DNA of 64,000 nucleotides, taken from contig OW285237.1 in NCBI GenBank assembly GCA_935421215.2, forward strand, positions 3,968,001 through 4,032,000, in the 5' to 3' direction. This document shows, in pieces, positions 33,380 to 44,603 of the stretch (position 1 is its first letter; each line of letters opens with the position of its first letter). The stretch is from Melolontha melolontha (Eukaryota; Arthropoda; Insecta; Coleoptera; Scarabaeidae). Position numbers and translations under genes: made by a program. The notes beneath the pieces are model-generated. The model worked only from the letters and a program-made list of their open reading frames with translations. It was not told where the DNA came from and did no database searches.

Positions 33380-34705
33380 TTAACCCTGAAATGCTATTTG
33401 GGGTACACATGTACCCCAGCCTTCTTCAAAAATCCCGCTAATCGAAAATAGATGGAACTGCGCTCGCGGGCTTTTGAGTAGTTTCAGCACACGATGCGAC
33501 AGTTCATGTGCGATATTGGTGAAAGACAGCGCCTTTGCATCATTGAGATATTTGATAGTTGGGGTACATGTGTACCCCAGTGTAGCAGAATAAGACTGTA
33601 CTAAATTTATTTTCGCTTGTAAGTATATATTTGTTTTACTAAATTATTTGATTATTAATGTTTTTACTGCATAGTTTATGCTATTTTTTAATTTAATTGT
33701 TGTTTTTTAGATCACGCAAGTAATGGCTTCTCGAAATAAGATTTTCGATCTAACAAATCCTGATGATCTAGCTGAAATACACCGTATTCTACATGATTCT
33801 GATTCCGAGGGTTCTCAGGACGTGATCGATGAGGACGATGTTATTATACCAGATATTAGAGAGGACCTCGAAGAGGACAAAGAGTCTGAAACTGAAGACG
33901 ACCCAATAGTTTCCTCTATTCCAGTCTAACCTCAGGATCCCTTACCACCCGTCTATGATTCTGAGGACGATGTACCCTTGGCACAGATACAGCTTGCAGA
34001 CCAAGATAAGGTTAAAGTTTTCAAGGTTTCCACCAAACTAAGGGGCAAAAATGGATTCAAATGGTCAGGTGTGAAAGGAGCAGTTCATCTTACACCAAAA
34101 AGAAATCTTGTTATGCATTTACCCGGAAATAAAAATGAATCAAGACAAATACAATCAGGAATAGAAGCATGGCAATTATGTTTCACCAGAGAAAATCTGG
34201 ATTCGATAACAGAACATACCAACAAAGAAATAAAATTTCAAAGATTGAAATATGGCAAAGAAATGGGCAATAGTGATACAGAAGATACACCAATAGCTAA
34301 TAAACCTTCCTACACCAGAGACACAGATAATGTTGAAGTGATGGCTCTCTTTGGTTTATTCTATTATGCCGGCGTAATGAAGATGAATGGAGTATTTACA
34401 AAAGAACTCTTTGATAAAGACAATGGTATACCCATATTTCGAGCAACAATGCCCGAAGCACGTTTTAGATTTTTAGTAAACTGCCTCCGGTTTGACGATA
34501 AAAACACCAGAGCTGAAAGAAGAGAAATCGACAACCTTGCAGCATTTCGAGAAGTTTTTGAGAGATCTATAAACAAAATGAAAAACTTATATGTACCTTC
34601 GGAGTACACCACAATTGATGAACAATTGGTTGGATTTCGTGGCCGATGTCTTTCAAAATATATATTCCTTCAAAACCCGATAAATATGGCTTAGTAAAAT
34701 GCTAT
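33380..34705 (+). mobile_element. piggyBac element, left part only
   Basis: TTAA followed by CCCTGAAATGC at 33380 is a normal piggyBac start. Two subterminal 20-mers, TGGGGTACACATGTACCCCA (33399-33418) and TGGGGTACATGTGTACCCCA (33560-33579), are exact reverse complements of each other. The transposase gene follows. The right half is missing; sequence after about 34705 belongs to the hAT end. Confidence 0.8.
33723..34705 (+). pseudogene. piggyBac transposase, N-terminal half
   Basis: Starts MASRNKIFDLTNPDDLAEIH with an acidic N-terminal domain (EDDVIIPDIREDLEED), one TAA at 33927-33929, then GFKWSGVKGAVHLTPKRNLV and the DDE_Tnp_1_7 region: EVMALFGLFYYAGVMKMNGV, FRFLVNCLRFDDKNTR, and YTTIDEQLVGFRGRC. 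The D of IDEQL corresponds to the first catalytic Asp of piggyBac transposases. A frameshift near 34680 follows (KPDKYGL in the neighbouring frame). The remaining catalytic residues and the Cys-rich C-terminus are absent. Confidence 0.88.
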
Positions 34706-34922
34706 TTTTAATTTAAAGAGGGTTGTTTAATTTTTGCTTGCTTGTTACATCCACAACATATTTTTATTAATGCCTATAATAAATTTGATTTAGTAAATAA
34801 ATAAAACTCGGATACTTAAAATATGCAAATATGCTGAATTACTATAAAATATGCAAATAATATACAAAATGCATATATTATGCAAATATGCAAATTTAGG
34901 CAAACTGCATATAATCCGGCCT

Positions 34923-36200
34923 CGAGTCATCATAAAATATAAACGTTATGTTTTGCAGTATTGTACAAATTTTAGTATGTTAATTGGATATAAACAAAGA
35001 AAGTCAAAAAGTCAAAATAATAATAATGAGTAAAGTAGGAACTTGAATAGTTCAAAAGAATGGTTTCTTTTCTAGTTTTGTATAAATATATTCTATCCAA
35101 GAAAACTATGCGGAAATTATTACTTTAATATTCGAAAAAAATAATTTTAAATGTTATTAATAATTATAAACTCACGAGAATATTCGATCAAAAATTTATT
35201 TAGAAATAAATATTTCAAGTCAGATATCAATAGTGAAATGCATAGATATTGAAAAAGATCTTTATTGTTAAAAGATAGACATAAATCATCTACCATTCTC
35301 TTTTTCCCGTTCCAAAATAGGCTGTAAGATTTAATACAAGCCGTTGAGCCACAGATCCAAGATGTATACTAGGTATCTAAGAAATATTCTCTAAAATAAA
35401 TAGGTTAGAAATGTCAAAGTGACAATCAAACAGAGACGTTCTTATTGTCACTAATTGATATTACTATTTATTATCAGTATTGTTTCTCAAAAGAACAGAT
35501 TTTGTAATTTTTGATGACAAACTAAATATTAAAATTAGAAGAATCCTTAACCTAGAAGTCAGAATATAGGAAACAAAGTCATTAAACTACATTATTAAAA
35601 TAATTTGACAGCAAGCCGATTAACACAAGACTATCTCCTGGACAATTTATCCTTTTTATTTAATATAATATTCCAATGACGTACGTTTTAACTTAAAATG
35701 ACAAACGTGTGTAGTTACAGGGCGTATTCATGTGTGTTAGAAAGAGATAAAGTACAATTTCCCGTTCACACTTGGGCAGTACGAACTGAAAAGATATACT
35801 TTACGAAGTGTATGTAAAAATTAATACAGCAATTTAAAGCGATTTAGGTGATTTAGTTTATTAAAATTTTAGAAATATTGCCTAAATAAATAAAATATTT
35901 TTTATGTAAAATATAAATTGAGTATCTACAAATAAAATAAGTAAAACCTTTATTTTCATTACGTGCGCTAACACTTAATTCGATGGATGTACTTAGTCCG
36001 ATACTGATCTTAAAATGACCGTTTCCGAACACGCTCGGAGTTCGCTACCTGATTGATCTAAGTGTACCGTGCGAGGCATCTGACGTTATATCAATCTTAG
36101 AAGGTGTGATAAGGTCTCTCGTCCGCACAACACAACTCACAGCCGCCTGCGCGCCATTACAAATAAAACTGATATTATTTGTATAATTTATTGCCCCTTC
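34923..36200. other. no gene recognised
   Basis: AT-rich to about 35980. 35990-36200 has a higher GC and CG content (CGTTTCCGAACACGCTCGGA) without a recognisable frame. Confidence 0.35.
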
Positions 36201-36459
36201 ACGTGATATCCGCTACTGATCTACAGCTTTTTTTCCGAGTCCGGCTTTGTCGGAGCGCGTAGTCGAAGAAGCCCCAGAAATCCGGATGTTGATCCTCGTC
36301 CCGGCCCTTTTTCCCGTTTTTTTTTCCCGTCCAAAACCCAGGTTTGGAGCAGAAAAACGGAGTCGAGATCTAACTTTTCTGACATCGTTCGCTTTGAAGA
36401 GATATAAATTTCCTTGGTTTTTTGTACGGTATATATTCGGAACATAACAGTAAAATAAT

Positions 36460-36590
36460 ATATTTAACGCCATTTTTACAACATCTCCTTCGTCGAAAAA
36501 AGAGGCAAGAAAAAAAGCAGTTTTTCCGTTTACACAAAAGAAAGTTGCTAACTGTAGCGTTATTAAATCTTTAATAGCGTCAGCATGCAA
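36460..36590 (-). pseudogene. possible ankyrin-repeat fragment
   Basis: Minus strand: HADAIKDLITL and NGKTAFFLASFFDEGDVVKM. The pattern G.TA...A...G..DVVK resembles one ankyrin repeat. Only about 40 residues can be compared. The rest of the frame (36213-36460) overlaps a CG-rich stretch and looks non-coding. Confidence 0.25.
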
Positions 36591-36961
36591 AACTTGTTAG
36601 GATGGCTTAAATAATTTTATTTTATAAAATATATTTTTTTTTGTAATCCGCAGAGATGATTTGTTAGAAAAATTCTCTTATCGATAAACTTTTAATTACG
36701 ACACAAGGTTTTAGATTCGCTATACGAGGTGCTACTTAAAAATTCCCAGACTAACTTTGTCATAAAGAAATTTGCCTAACTTCTTTATTAGCGTTTTTTA
36801 TTTTGTTCGGTGGAAGTTATATTTAGAGAACGGACACGCTTACCACATGACGCAAAGCCCAGTGCAGTACTGGCGAAAGGCTGTATTTCTAAAATATTTA
36901 ATTTTATTTATATAATTGGAAAACAAACGGGTGGTGATCTATAAAATTACGAAATACATAT

Positions 36962-38048
36962 TGCAGTGAACTGTGCTTTTGCTTATAAGGTCAGTTCACA
37001 ACAAAAGTCCGAACTATCTCAGACGGAAATTCTTCTTGCTTCAGGTCTTGCTCTCGCACGAGCAAGAACGTGGAAAAATAAAAATTCAAAGTGGCATTAA
37101 AATAAAGTCTCAATTTGATATAACAATATTTATTAAAAAAAAAAAAAAAAAAACCCTTTACAAAATGTAAAGGGAGCTAAATAGCTTGGAGGAAAAAGTC
37201 TGTGTGATAAATAACACGCACACAGAGAAAAGCCTCCTGTGAATTGCGAGAAAAAAATTAAAAACTAATAGATTGTAAGAAAATTCTCAAATTTATATAT
37301 CTAAATTAAACCCCTAACTTCATACGTAAATAGACTAAACGTCAACTCGTAATTTACTTTACTCGTGCGAACTTAACACAAGTACAAAAATCTCCCCTCC
37401 AAAATCCTGAATAAATTGTTCGAGAATATCTTGACAAAAAAAAAAACTCCCTCATTCAAAAAATATGGTAATTTTCTTAGCTATCTATATTATAAGCTAA
37501 TATAGAAATAAATCAAAATTACAAATAAGCACAAATATCATCCAATTATATCAAAATAAAAATTTATATAAATCAAACATAAAAAAGTACTCACGTACGC
37601 AACACTTTTTTCTACTGAAAAAACTACGAGAGATATCAAGTATAATTACTTAATTAATATAAATACGAGATCACCACCACTCGTAAAAAACGTATATGAA
37701 ATTAAATACACATCAAAAACACACCAAAATAAATAACCCGAATTTAAATCAAATATCACAAGAAGTAAAAATTGAAGTTTTTTACCCCAAACGTACAGTT
37801 CAACAGACTTGATACCTCTGTCTCCTAGACCGACAAAATATGCGGACATCGGACACAACCAGTTCAAAATCATACCGCAAGTCGGAAGACTTCCGATACA
37901 AAAATAACTATACAGTCCCGGTCATTACAATAAATCCAAAAACATAAACATTTAAATGTAATACAATATAAAATCAAAGTACATTTTAAATAAATATCAT
38001 AAATACATTATAAGTTCAATATTTTTCTTCGGGGAAAAATCCATGACA
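36962..38048 (-). mobile_element. solo LTR-like element, copy 4 (ACATATGT target)
   Basis: Starts TGCAGTG, ends CCATGACA. ATAT outside at 36958-36961 and 38049-38052, AC and GT beyond. Hairpin: GTGAACTG (36966-36973) with CAGTTCAC (36992-36999). The right end is CTTCGGGGAAAAATCCATGA. Its interior differs from the other five, so it is a separate subgroup. The flanks outside also resemble each other (TTTAATTTTATTTMTATAATTGGAA at 36897 and 38083), suggesting a local duplication before or at insertion. Confidence 0.75.
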
Positions 38049-38113
38049 ATATGTATTTGTTGAAAAGTTGTATTTTTAAAGTTTTTAATTTTATTTCTAT
38101 AATTGGAACATTT

Positions 38114-38935
38114 TTATTTGTTCATTTTGTCGCTCAAGTTGAGTAAAGGACTATTAATATTGACTAGCAATAGTTTCTCAAGGCTTTCTTCTGTCAATTT
38201 TGTTCTCTTTGAATTAAGTACATCCTTATAAATAGAAAACGTCCTTTCTACATCGCAACTGGTTATAGGTGCATACTGGAAATATTCTTTTATTTCTTCA
38301 TATTTAGCCGTTATATTTTGTGGAATTGTCTCCATACATAATTGCTGCAATGTAATTAAATCTGGATTTCTATTAAGAATTGCTTCAAACTTTTGCCGAA
38401 GGCCACATCCGAAGTCACTTGGAATACTTTTCAAATTATTAACAGCCACATCTAATGTGGTTAATCCGTCATTTAATTTGAGATTTCGACTTTCAAAATA
38501 AGTGATTAGTTTTGGCAATTTTCCAAAGTGTTCGTGAAGAAAGTACAACTGATTTTTTAAATTTGGGATTTGTGTGAGCTCCTTGCACTCACCAATACTT
38601 CTAGCATCCTCCTTTAGCAGTGTTACGAAATGTTTTAGACTATCGAAATTCTCAGCATAATAACTAGTAGCTTCCAGCCATGTTCCCCATTTAGTTATTA
38701 CTGGAGTGGGAGGCAGTGACAGGGATGGAAATTTTTCCCTGAAAAGAGCTACTCTCAATGGTGCTTTTCTGAAAAAGCTGATACAAGTCTATCAACTTCC
38801 GGAAAAGTGTCTCTGATATATTCACAGATTCTGTGGAGAGCATGTGCTACACAAGTAATATGCAGCATATTAGGATATGTTTTCTTCAATAGTCTGCCTG
38901 TTTTTAACATATACGCAGCACTATCACTGACACTG
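38114..38935 (-). pseudogene. hAT transposase, C-terminal half
   Basis: From 38935 down: SDSAAYMLKTGRLLKKTYPN, MLHITCVAHALHRICEYIRD, a frameshift near 38757, then MRVALFREKFPSLSLPPTPV, ITKWGTWLEATSYYAENFDS, a helical middle and the dimerisation region YAPITSCDVERTFSIYKDVL with LTEESLEKLLLVN. The SD-AA and AHALHR motifs are the hAT second Asp region and downstream His. This is the longest of three related copies (20851, 32780). N-terminal BED finger and first catalytic region are not found. Confidence 0.85.
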
Positions 38936-39019
38936 TATTATCACAACCGAAAATTATCCAGAAGATTTAATATTTCTTATGAAACAAGGCTTAAAGTCCC
39001 AAATATCCACGTTATATAG

Positions 39020-39605
39020 AATTCCAATGTTGTCGTAGATTACGCCGAAATCATTTTGCAAACAATAAAGTGATCATAATGGATGACGAAGAATATTTCA
39101 CATTATCTCGCTCAGAAATGAAAGGTAATGATGGTTTTGGTCTGATAATGTAGAAAATTGGCCAGATAATTTTAAATACAAAACGCTCAAAAATTTGAAG
39201 ACAAAATTCTATATACCGGAGAACAGAGTTTCAAGACCTTTTATTGGGCATGTAATTAATGTCAACATTTATACCTAGAGATGTCTGCCAAAATTGCTTC
39301 AATTTATTAATACGACTCATCGACGTGATGGCAATATGGTGAAACATGGTTAGAAGTTAAAAACATGCATTTTCTGCTAAAAACTGACAATCCACCAAAT
39401 GCACCACAGGCTCGACTTATCGAAGATTTTTGGGGAATATTGACCAGAACAGTATATCATAATGGGTGGAGAAGCTGAAAATGAAGCACAACTAAAGTGT
39501 GTAGAATATATGGAAAGATAAAATATATTGATGTAAACATAATTCAAAACATGATGGGATAAGTTAGACAAAACTGCGTTCCATTGAAGACTATGACCCT
39601 TTGTC
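39020..39605 (+). pseudogene. Tc1/mariner-like transposase relic (MDDEEYFT type)
   Basis: LRRNHFANNKVIIMDDEEYFTL contains the first catalytic Asp region, then SEMKGNDGF, NWPDNFKYKTLKNLKTK, SRPFIGHVINVNIY and, near the end, PPNAPQARLIEDFWGI-type sequence in mixed frames around 39395-39440. The last part reads IYGKIKYIDVNIIQNMMG. The segment that should carry the second catalytic residue is missing. At least five stops or frameshifts. Confidence 0.7.
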
Positions 39606-40900
39606 ATTATTTTAGATGTAGATTTATTTAACTAGATCTATGATAAAATGTTGGTAAAATGTTAATTTAAATATTTATTTTAAAGAATTTAAACTTTCTC
39701 CCAAAGCTTCTCTGACATCCGTTAGAGTTCTTAACATATACGAGTACATAATACTACGTATTAAATAATTTAATTTTCTTAAGATTAAAATTACGTTTGA
39801 AGTAAAAAGACAAAAAAAAATAGCACTAGCATAAACAATAAAGTTTTATTGCGGCAAATAGTCTGTACTTTCACAGACACTCAAAAATCTTTTTATAATA
39901 TATATTTGACCGCGATTAATTGAATTCAGTTCAATTAAAAGGGCAAGAAGCATCGTGTTGGCAGACATTGATTAGAAGGGCTTGGCATGCCGTGAGGCGT
40001 TGTTTCAATTAGCCCAGATATACAGCATATCGCTCATCCCACTCGCACTTCCTAAGCTTTATTTCCTGTTTCTCCTTATCAAACACCGCCACCAGCAATT
40101 TAACAAAAAATAACAGTGAGTGATTTCTAGCGAGAACGAGGAAGGAAAAGAGAGGAAAGTTTCTTCGTCCTGTCATTGTTACTTGACTGTTTCTACAAGT
40201 TTTGTCTTCGTTTTATTGTTTACTGGATTGTGAATAAAATGTTGTGGCGGGCATTTTATTCAGACATAACTTTTTAGGTGTATCCCTTCGTTTCAAACAT
40301 AACAAAATAAACATGTTTATCAACTTTGTATTATTGTATGATTACTTTTCATAACACATAATACAACTTCAGTTTCTAATTTCAACATTGATAGCTTTTT
40401 TTTTTAATAAAGTTAATAATATTAAAATTTATTGAAATTAATTTCCGCCATCTATTGTATATATTAAAAATTAAACATAGTTTTCTATAAAGGATTTTAT
40501 ACAGAGGCAGTTTGACGGAAGATTAACTTTTCAACGGACGCAACATTTTCGCTACGGTGATTACGTTACTGACTTCCACCATGTTTCTGATATCTACTGT
40601 AAAAAAATTATAAACAAATCTCACAGATAGGTTATGTTTTATGCTCATTTAAAGAAAACTGTTTTCATTGTTGTGTAAATATGAAGACAAAATAATTCCG
40701 AGTGTCAATTAAACATTATTTTTTTGCGAGGAAAAACAATTAAATAAACCGATGCAAAGTTAGGTAAATACCGAGAATAACGCTGAAATTAGTGAGGTGT
40801 GACAACCTCACTCAATTAGAATGACATTTATTGCGCATGCCTTAAACATCAAATGCCTTAAACATCAAATAATAAAGTTGTATGCTAACCTACGCGGATG
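39606..40900. other. no gene recognised
   Basis: CACTCGCACTTCC...CACCGCCACCAGC at 40040-40100 is more GC-rich. The duplicate GCCTTAAACATCAAAT at 40840 and 40855 is a short tandem copy. No element identified. Confidence 0.35.
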
Positions 40901-40917
40901 TTTAAGTAAATGTAGTC

Positions 40918-41760
40918 ATGGAGATAACCCAAGAGCATTCCAGGGTTATGATACTGTATGCTTTTAAAGTGAACCGTAATGAAAAAGAATGCAAGCAACG
41001 TTCGGATATGGTTTTTGGGGACGACGAAACATTTCGGGCTACGGTTTTTTGGTGGTTTACAGACTATCGCCGTTGTAGGAGTTATTTGCGTGACGAGGAA
41101 GATACAATTAGGCCCAATTCAGTAGTCGCCTCTGAGAATATCTCCAGTTTTCGAAAAATGTTACAAGAAGATAGAAGATGCCCTATGCAATGATAGGGGC
41201 TACCCTTGGTATTGAGTCCGCAGCAGTAAGGTAAATCCTGCATGAAGAATCACAGGTGAGAAAATTTGTGGCACAATGGGCCACATAGTTTAGCATAAAC
41301 ACAGAAGGTCGAGCTTATAAAAATTAGTCCTGGCTTATTTCTAAAATCGCTACGGATGATGAGACCTGCATTTCTTTTTGTGATGTTCCTACGCGCCAAG
41401 AGAGTAGGGTGTGAGTGTACAAAGAAGAGCCAATTGCGGAAAAATAACGTACGCAAATGTGCGCATTTTCTTCAGAAGTACTAGGCTTGCAAAAGCAGTC
41501 AAGTTAAAAGGACAAACTGTCACGGCTGTCTGGTACACCCAATATTGCCTGCCTCGAGGTTCTCCGAGAATTCAAAATTAAAGACTTAATGCTATACCAT
41601 GATAATGTGCTTCGGCGCATAAGGCTAGTATTACTGTACCTTTTTTGATAGAAAACATCAAGGTAATCGACTCCCATACTAGCAGGATTTAGCAATGTGA
41701 TATTTCTGGCTATTTTCTCGGCATTTCTTTTCACCAGAAGGGGATATTAACTATGTTATC
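40918..41760 (+). pseudogene. mariner transposase relic
   Basis: Head frame 40918-41193 has HSRVMILYAFKVNRNEKECK, VFGDDETFRATVFWWFTDYR and RPNSVVASENISSFRKML, the two helix-turn-helix units of mariner. Further on DDETCISFCDVPT (41295-41390 region) corresponds to the first catalytic Asp, LMLYHDNVLRR (41588-41620) to the second (HDNA), and CDISGYFL to the C-terminal FFLFP region. Many stops and frameshifts; the third Asp motif is not readable. The ATG at 40918 is followed by intact sequence for 91 codons. Confidence 0.82.
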
Positions 41761-42585
41761 CACAAATATTTCTAGTCAATTCCGACTTAGATCTTCTTAT
41801 AGCAATTATAAATTTTCCAGTCACCGATAAGTGCTAAAAAGCCCCGTAATACAAATAACGATCTAAACACTAATAAGTTTAATTTAAATTCTATACACAA
41901 GCAAAAATGTAACGATTAGAAGAAGTGTGTTATCGAGGGTATGGTTGTTTAAAGTAAACATAACCGGCAACCACTTGAATTCTTTCTTTCGTTAGGCCAG
42001 CGCGTCTTTTAAATTACACGTTAGTATTATCTTAACCAATTGATTAATAACCAGTGTCTATAGTAATGTCGAATAATTTTCGCCGTCCTTTGATTTGGCC
42101 GCCTATGTTCCTTGCACGCATGCACACAATTACGGCGCGGTGCTGCCCACTACCATCTTGTCGTCCCATATTATCGGTTTGTCGAAAAACTGAAACAATT
42201 CTTATCTGTGTACACTGAAAAGTATTTTAATCAAAACCGAGGATGGGAAATTCATCTCTAAATTCTTCTAAACAACCTTGAATTTAATACTTCCACAGTT
42301 CATCCATTTTGTGGAAGGAAAATATCTTTGATTTAATCTTGAATGAATTGTCTTATATGAAAACTTAAAATAATGTGTATGGTTAGATGTAAATGCCAGG
42401 AAGATATTTTTTTAAAAAATATGACAGGCAATTGTAAAATTTGAAAGGCGAAAATAACGATATTCATTTACAAAAAAAAACAAAAACAATTAAACAAGTA
42501 GCTGTGGTTTTGAATGAAAAAAAGGAGATTATTGATTGCCGACGTACAAGATATGAACAAAATCATTCTAAACAGAATGATGACG
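41761..42585. other. no gene recognised
   Basis: 42080-42180 is CG-richer (TTACGGCGCGGTGCTGCCCA). The rest is AT-rich without readable motifs. Confidence 0.35.
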
Positions 42586-42587
42586 TA

Positions 42588-43075
42588 ATGAACGAAAGCT
42601 AAGTAGTGAATTTTCCAACGGAATTCTCTCGATGTTCCTGGATTACCATCACACATTCTGAATTTGAAAATTGGAGTGCCAATTATATTACTGCGAAAGA
42701 TCAATCAGCCAAATTTATGTAATGGCACACGATTGATCAACAATCTAATTGAAGCAACAATTCCGATTGGACCTTCTAAAGGTGAAGACGTATTATTTCC
42801 ACGAATAACTGTCAATCCGACCGACATGGCGTTTAATTTCAAACGACTTCAAATTTCCAATACGTTTTGCGTTCGCTATGACTATCAATAAAGCGTAAAC
42901 GCAATCTTTGCTAATGTGCGGTTTGAATTTAGAAAACGATTGCTTCTCTCATGGGCAATTATACGTCGCATGCTACAGTCAGTAAACTGGCTAACCTTTA
43001 TGTTTTTGCAGAAAACGGACAAACAAAAAATTTAGTCAATCAACTAGCTTACAATAAAAAATCATTTTTTTAATT
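42588..43075 (+). pseudogene. Helitron helicase C-terminal fragment
   Basis: Reads VVNFPTEF, a frameshift, then ILNLKIGVPIILLRKINQPN, LCNGTRLINNLIEATI, GEDVLFPRITVNPTDMAFNF, KRLQ and, after another shift, RFAFAMTINKA, LNLENDCFSHGQLYVAC. This is the end of the PIF1-type helicase of Helitrons (motifs V-VI: TINKAQGQ and the SHGQLYVACSR region). Several frameshifts. The Rep domain and element ends (TC..., CTRR with hairpin) were not found. Confidence 0.85.
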
Positions 43076-44360
43076 TCTTCCTTTCCTTTCATTCGACATA
43101 GCCACTGCAACGCAAGGCAGTGTATTGAATTGAATGAAGTGTTTTCTCGGTGTATCTATGTTCGCTACAATATTTTTATTTACTTTCACGTTCATTTCAT
43201 ATCACACATCAAATCCTAGACTTAAGTAAGGACATTTTTTTGTCGAAAATTTACTTGACTTTTCTGATTACCCGTTACTAGAGCTAGTTATTAAGAAAGT
43301 AACTAAAACAAATAGAAATTTAACTGGTTTGGAATCTTCCATAACACTATTTAGAATTTTAATAGTTTTAAAGTCAAAAATGTCTTATCAAATGTTAAAA
43401 ATTATTATTTCGTTACACCGACTCTTCAAAAAATATTTTCGGTGTTAATTCTAAGACTTATTGGACCGTAATAAATCAATATACCAAAAGTGAAAAATAT
43501 TCATTTAATCAATCTAATCTAACATCAACTATTGGAAATGTTATCATTCTCTGTCTAATCCAACCAACTCAGCTTTAACACTACTGTTTACCGTCGCTAA
43601 CGCATTTCTTTTCATTGGAGTCGGGTTGATGGAATAAAATCTTTCTTCCGATCGCTGCTCAGTCGGCGAACATTAGGCCTACGAACAGTCTGCATTAGCT
43701 TTATCCTCAGAATTACGGTCTCCTGGTGAAGTTACATTCATTTAAGCGGCCCAGATATTTCTTCCGGAGCAGTTGCATGAATTCCATAGCGAGAATTACG
43801 GCGCTATTCACTTTGATGATTGTGGTTTCTGTTAAACGCCGGTCATTTAACCCTCCCAGCTGGAATTAGAGGAACTAAATCGGCGTCTCTGCGCGAACGC
43901 CTAAGTTTGCTGATCTTTACTTCCCTTAATCTACCTAAACCGTCAAGTTCGTGTGAGCGATACATACATATAGATACATAATTACAGTATCTAAGTGAGT
44001 TGCTGTGTTACCTGTTTAAGATGCACATAAATGAGAACTCAAATTGTATCAGTGTTTAATATGCTTAAAATTTAAAACGAGGCATTTAAGACTAGACAAA
44101 AATTAAGCAAGGAATGTATTTAATAGTTCCAATTTTATATTTCTAAATAAATCCATACTTTAAATATTTTCTTTCAATGACGATAATTCCGGCTAAGGAA
44201 AGACGCCGCTTTCTACTAAGGGCTAGCAAGAATTCTTTTTAATTATTTTATAAAAATTCTAAAGTAAATTTCGAAGTGATATAAAAGACAAAATCTGGAG
44301 AATGTATTTATATTTCGCGATTGAGTTAGTGATTCATTTAGATTAAAATAGGTATAAAAC
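43076..44360. other. no gene; higher-GC block at 43600-43940
   Basis: 43600-43940 has balanced base composition and frequent CG (AAACGCCGGTCATTTAACCC) but no long frame on either strand. It may be unique conserved non-coding DNA or an untranslated exon. Confidence 0.35.
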
Positions 44361-44364
44361 CTCT

Positions 44365-44440
44365 TAACGCAATTAATACTCGTATCTTAAATACGTATTT
44401 CGACAACCAAGTTGTCATCGTCAGTAGATAAAATTAATAA
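44365..44440 (-). mobile_element. Penelope-like element terminal relic
   Basis: The inverse of the common end: TAAATACGTATTTCGACAAC, CAAGTTGTCATCGTCAGTAG. CAACTTGG/TTGTC pairing and GAAA are retained. No coding part is attached. Confidence 0.55.
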
Positions 44441-44603
44441 TCACGATGTTGACCATGGGGCACAGTAGACCTAATACAAAATAGTTTACAAGGCATCTAC
44501 GCATACACTAACTTTAAACAAATTAAAATTAGGTTATTTTTCCCTCCTTAGAAATTATGAAAATAATTACATCTAATAATAAGTAAAAGGTATAACGAAT
44601 ACA

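Larger units (their letters stand above)
32568..34922 (-). mobile_element. hAT element remnant with nested piggyBac
   Basis: Left end AGGCCGGATTACATGC (32568) and right end GCATATAATCCGGCCT (34922) are inverted repeats, and both subterminal regions are filled with short AATATGCA-type repeats. Inside is a minus-strand hAT gene fragment (32780-33379) directly interrupted at 33380 by a piggyBac end. No clear 8-bp duplication. Confidence 0.65.

Noticed and set aside
36213..36450. Basic, Arg-rich minus-strand frame
   Set aside because: Low-complexity composition in a CG-rich patch, no family motif, and overlapping frames on both strands look equally good. Only the ankyrin-like end at 36460-36590 was kept, at low confidence.
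36736..36860. Possible mariner end (GGTGCTACTTAAAAATTCCC)
   Set aside because: The motif is suggestive and part resembles 2600-2640, but no partner end or transposase sequence is nearby.
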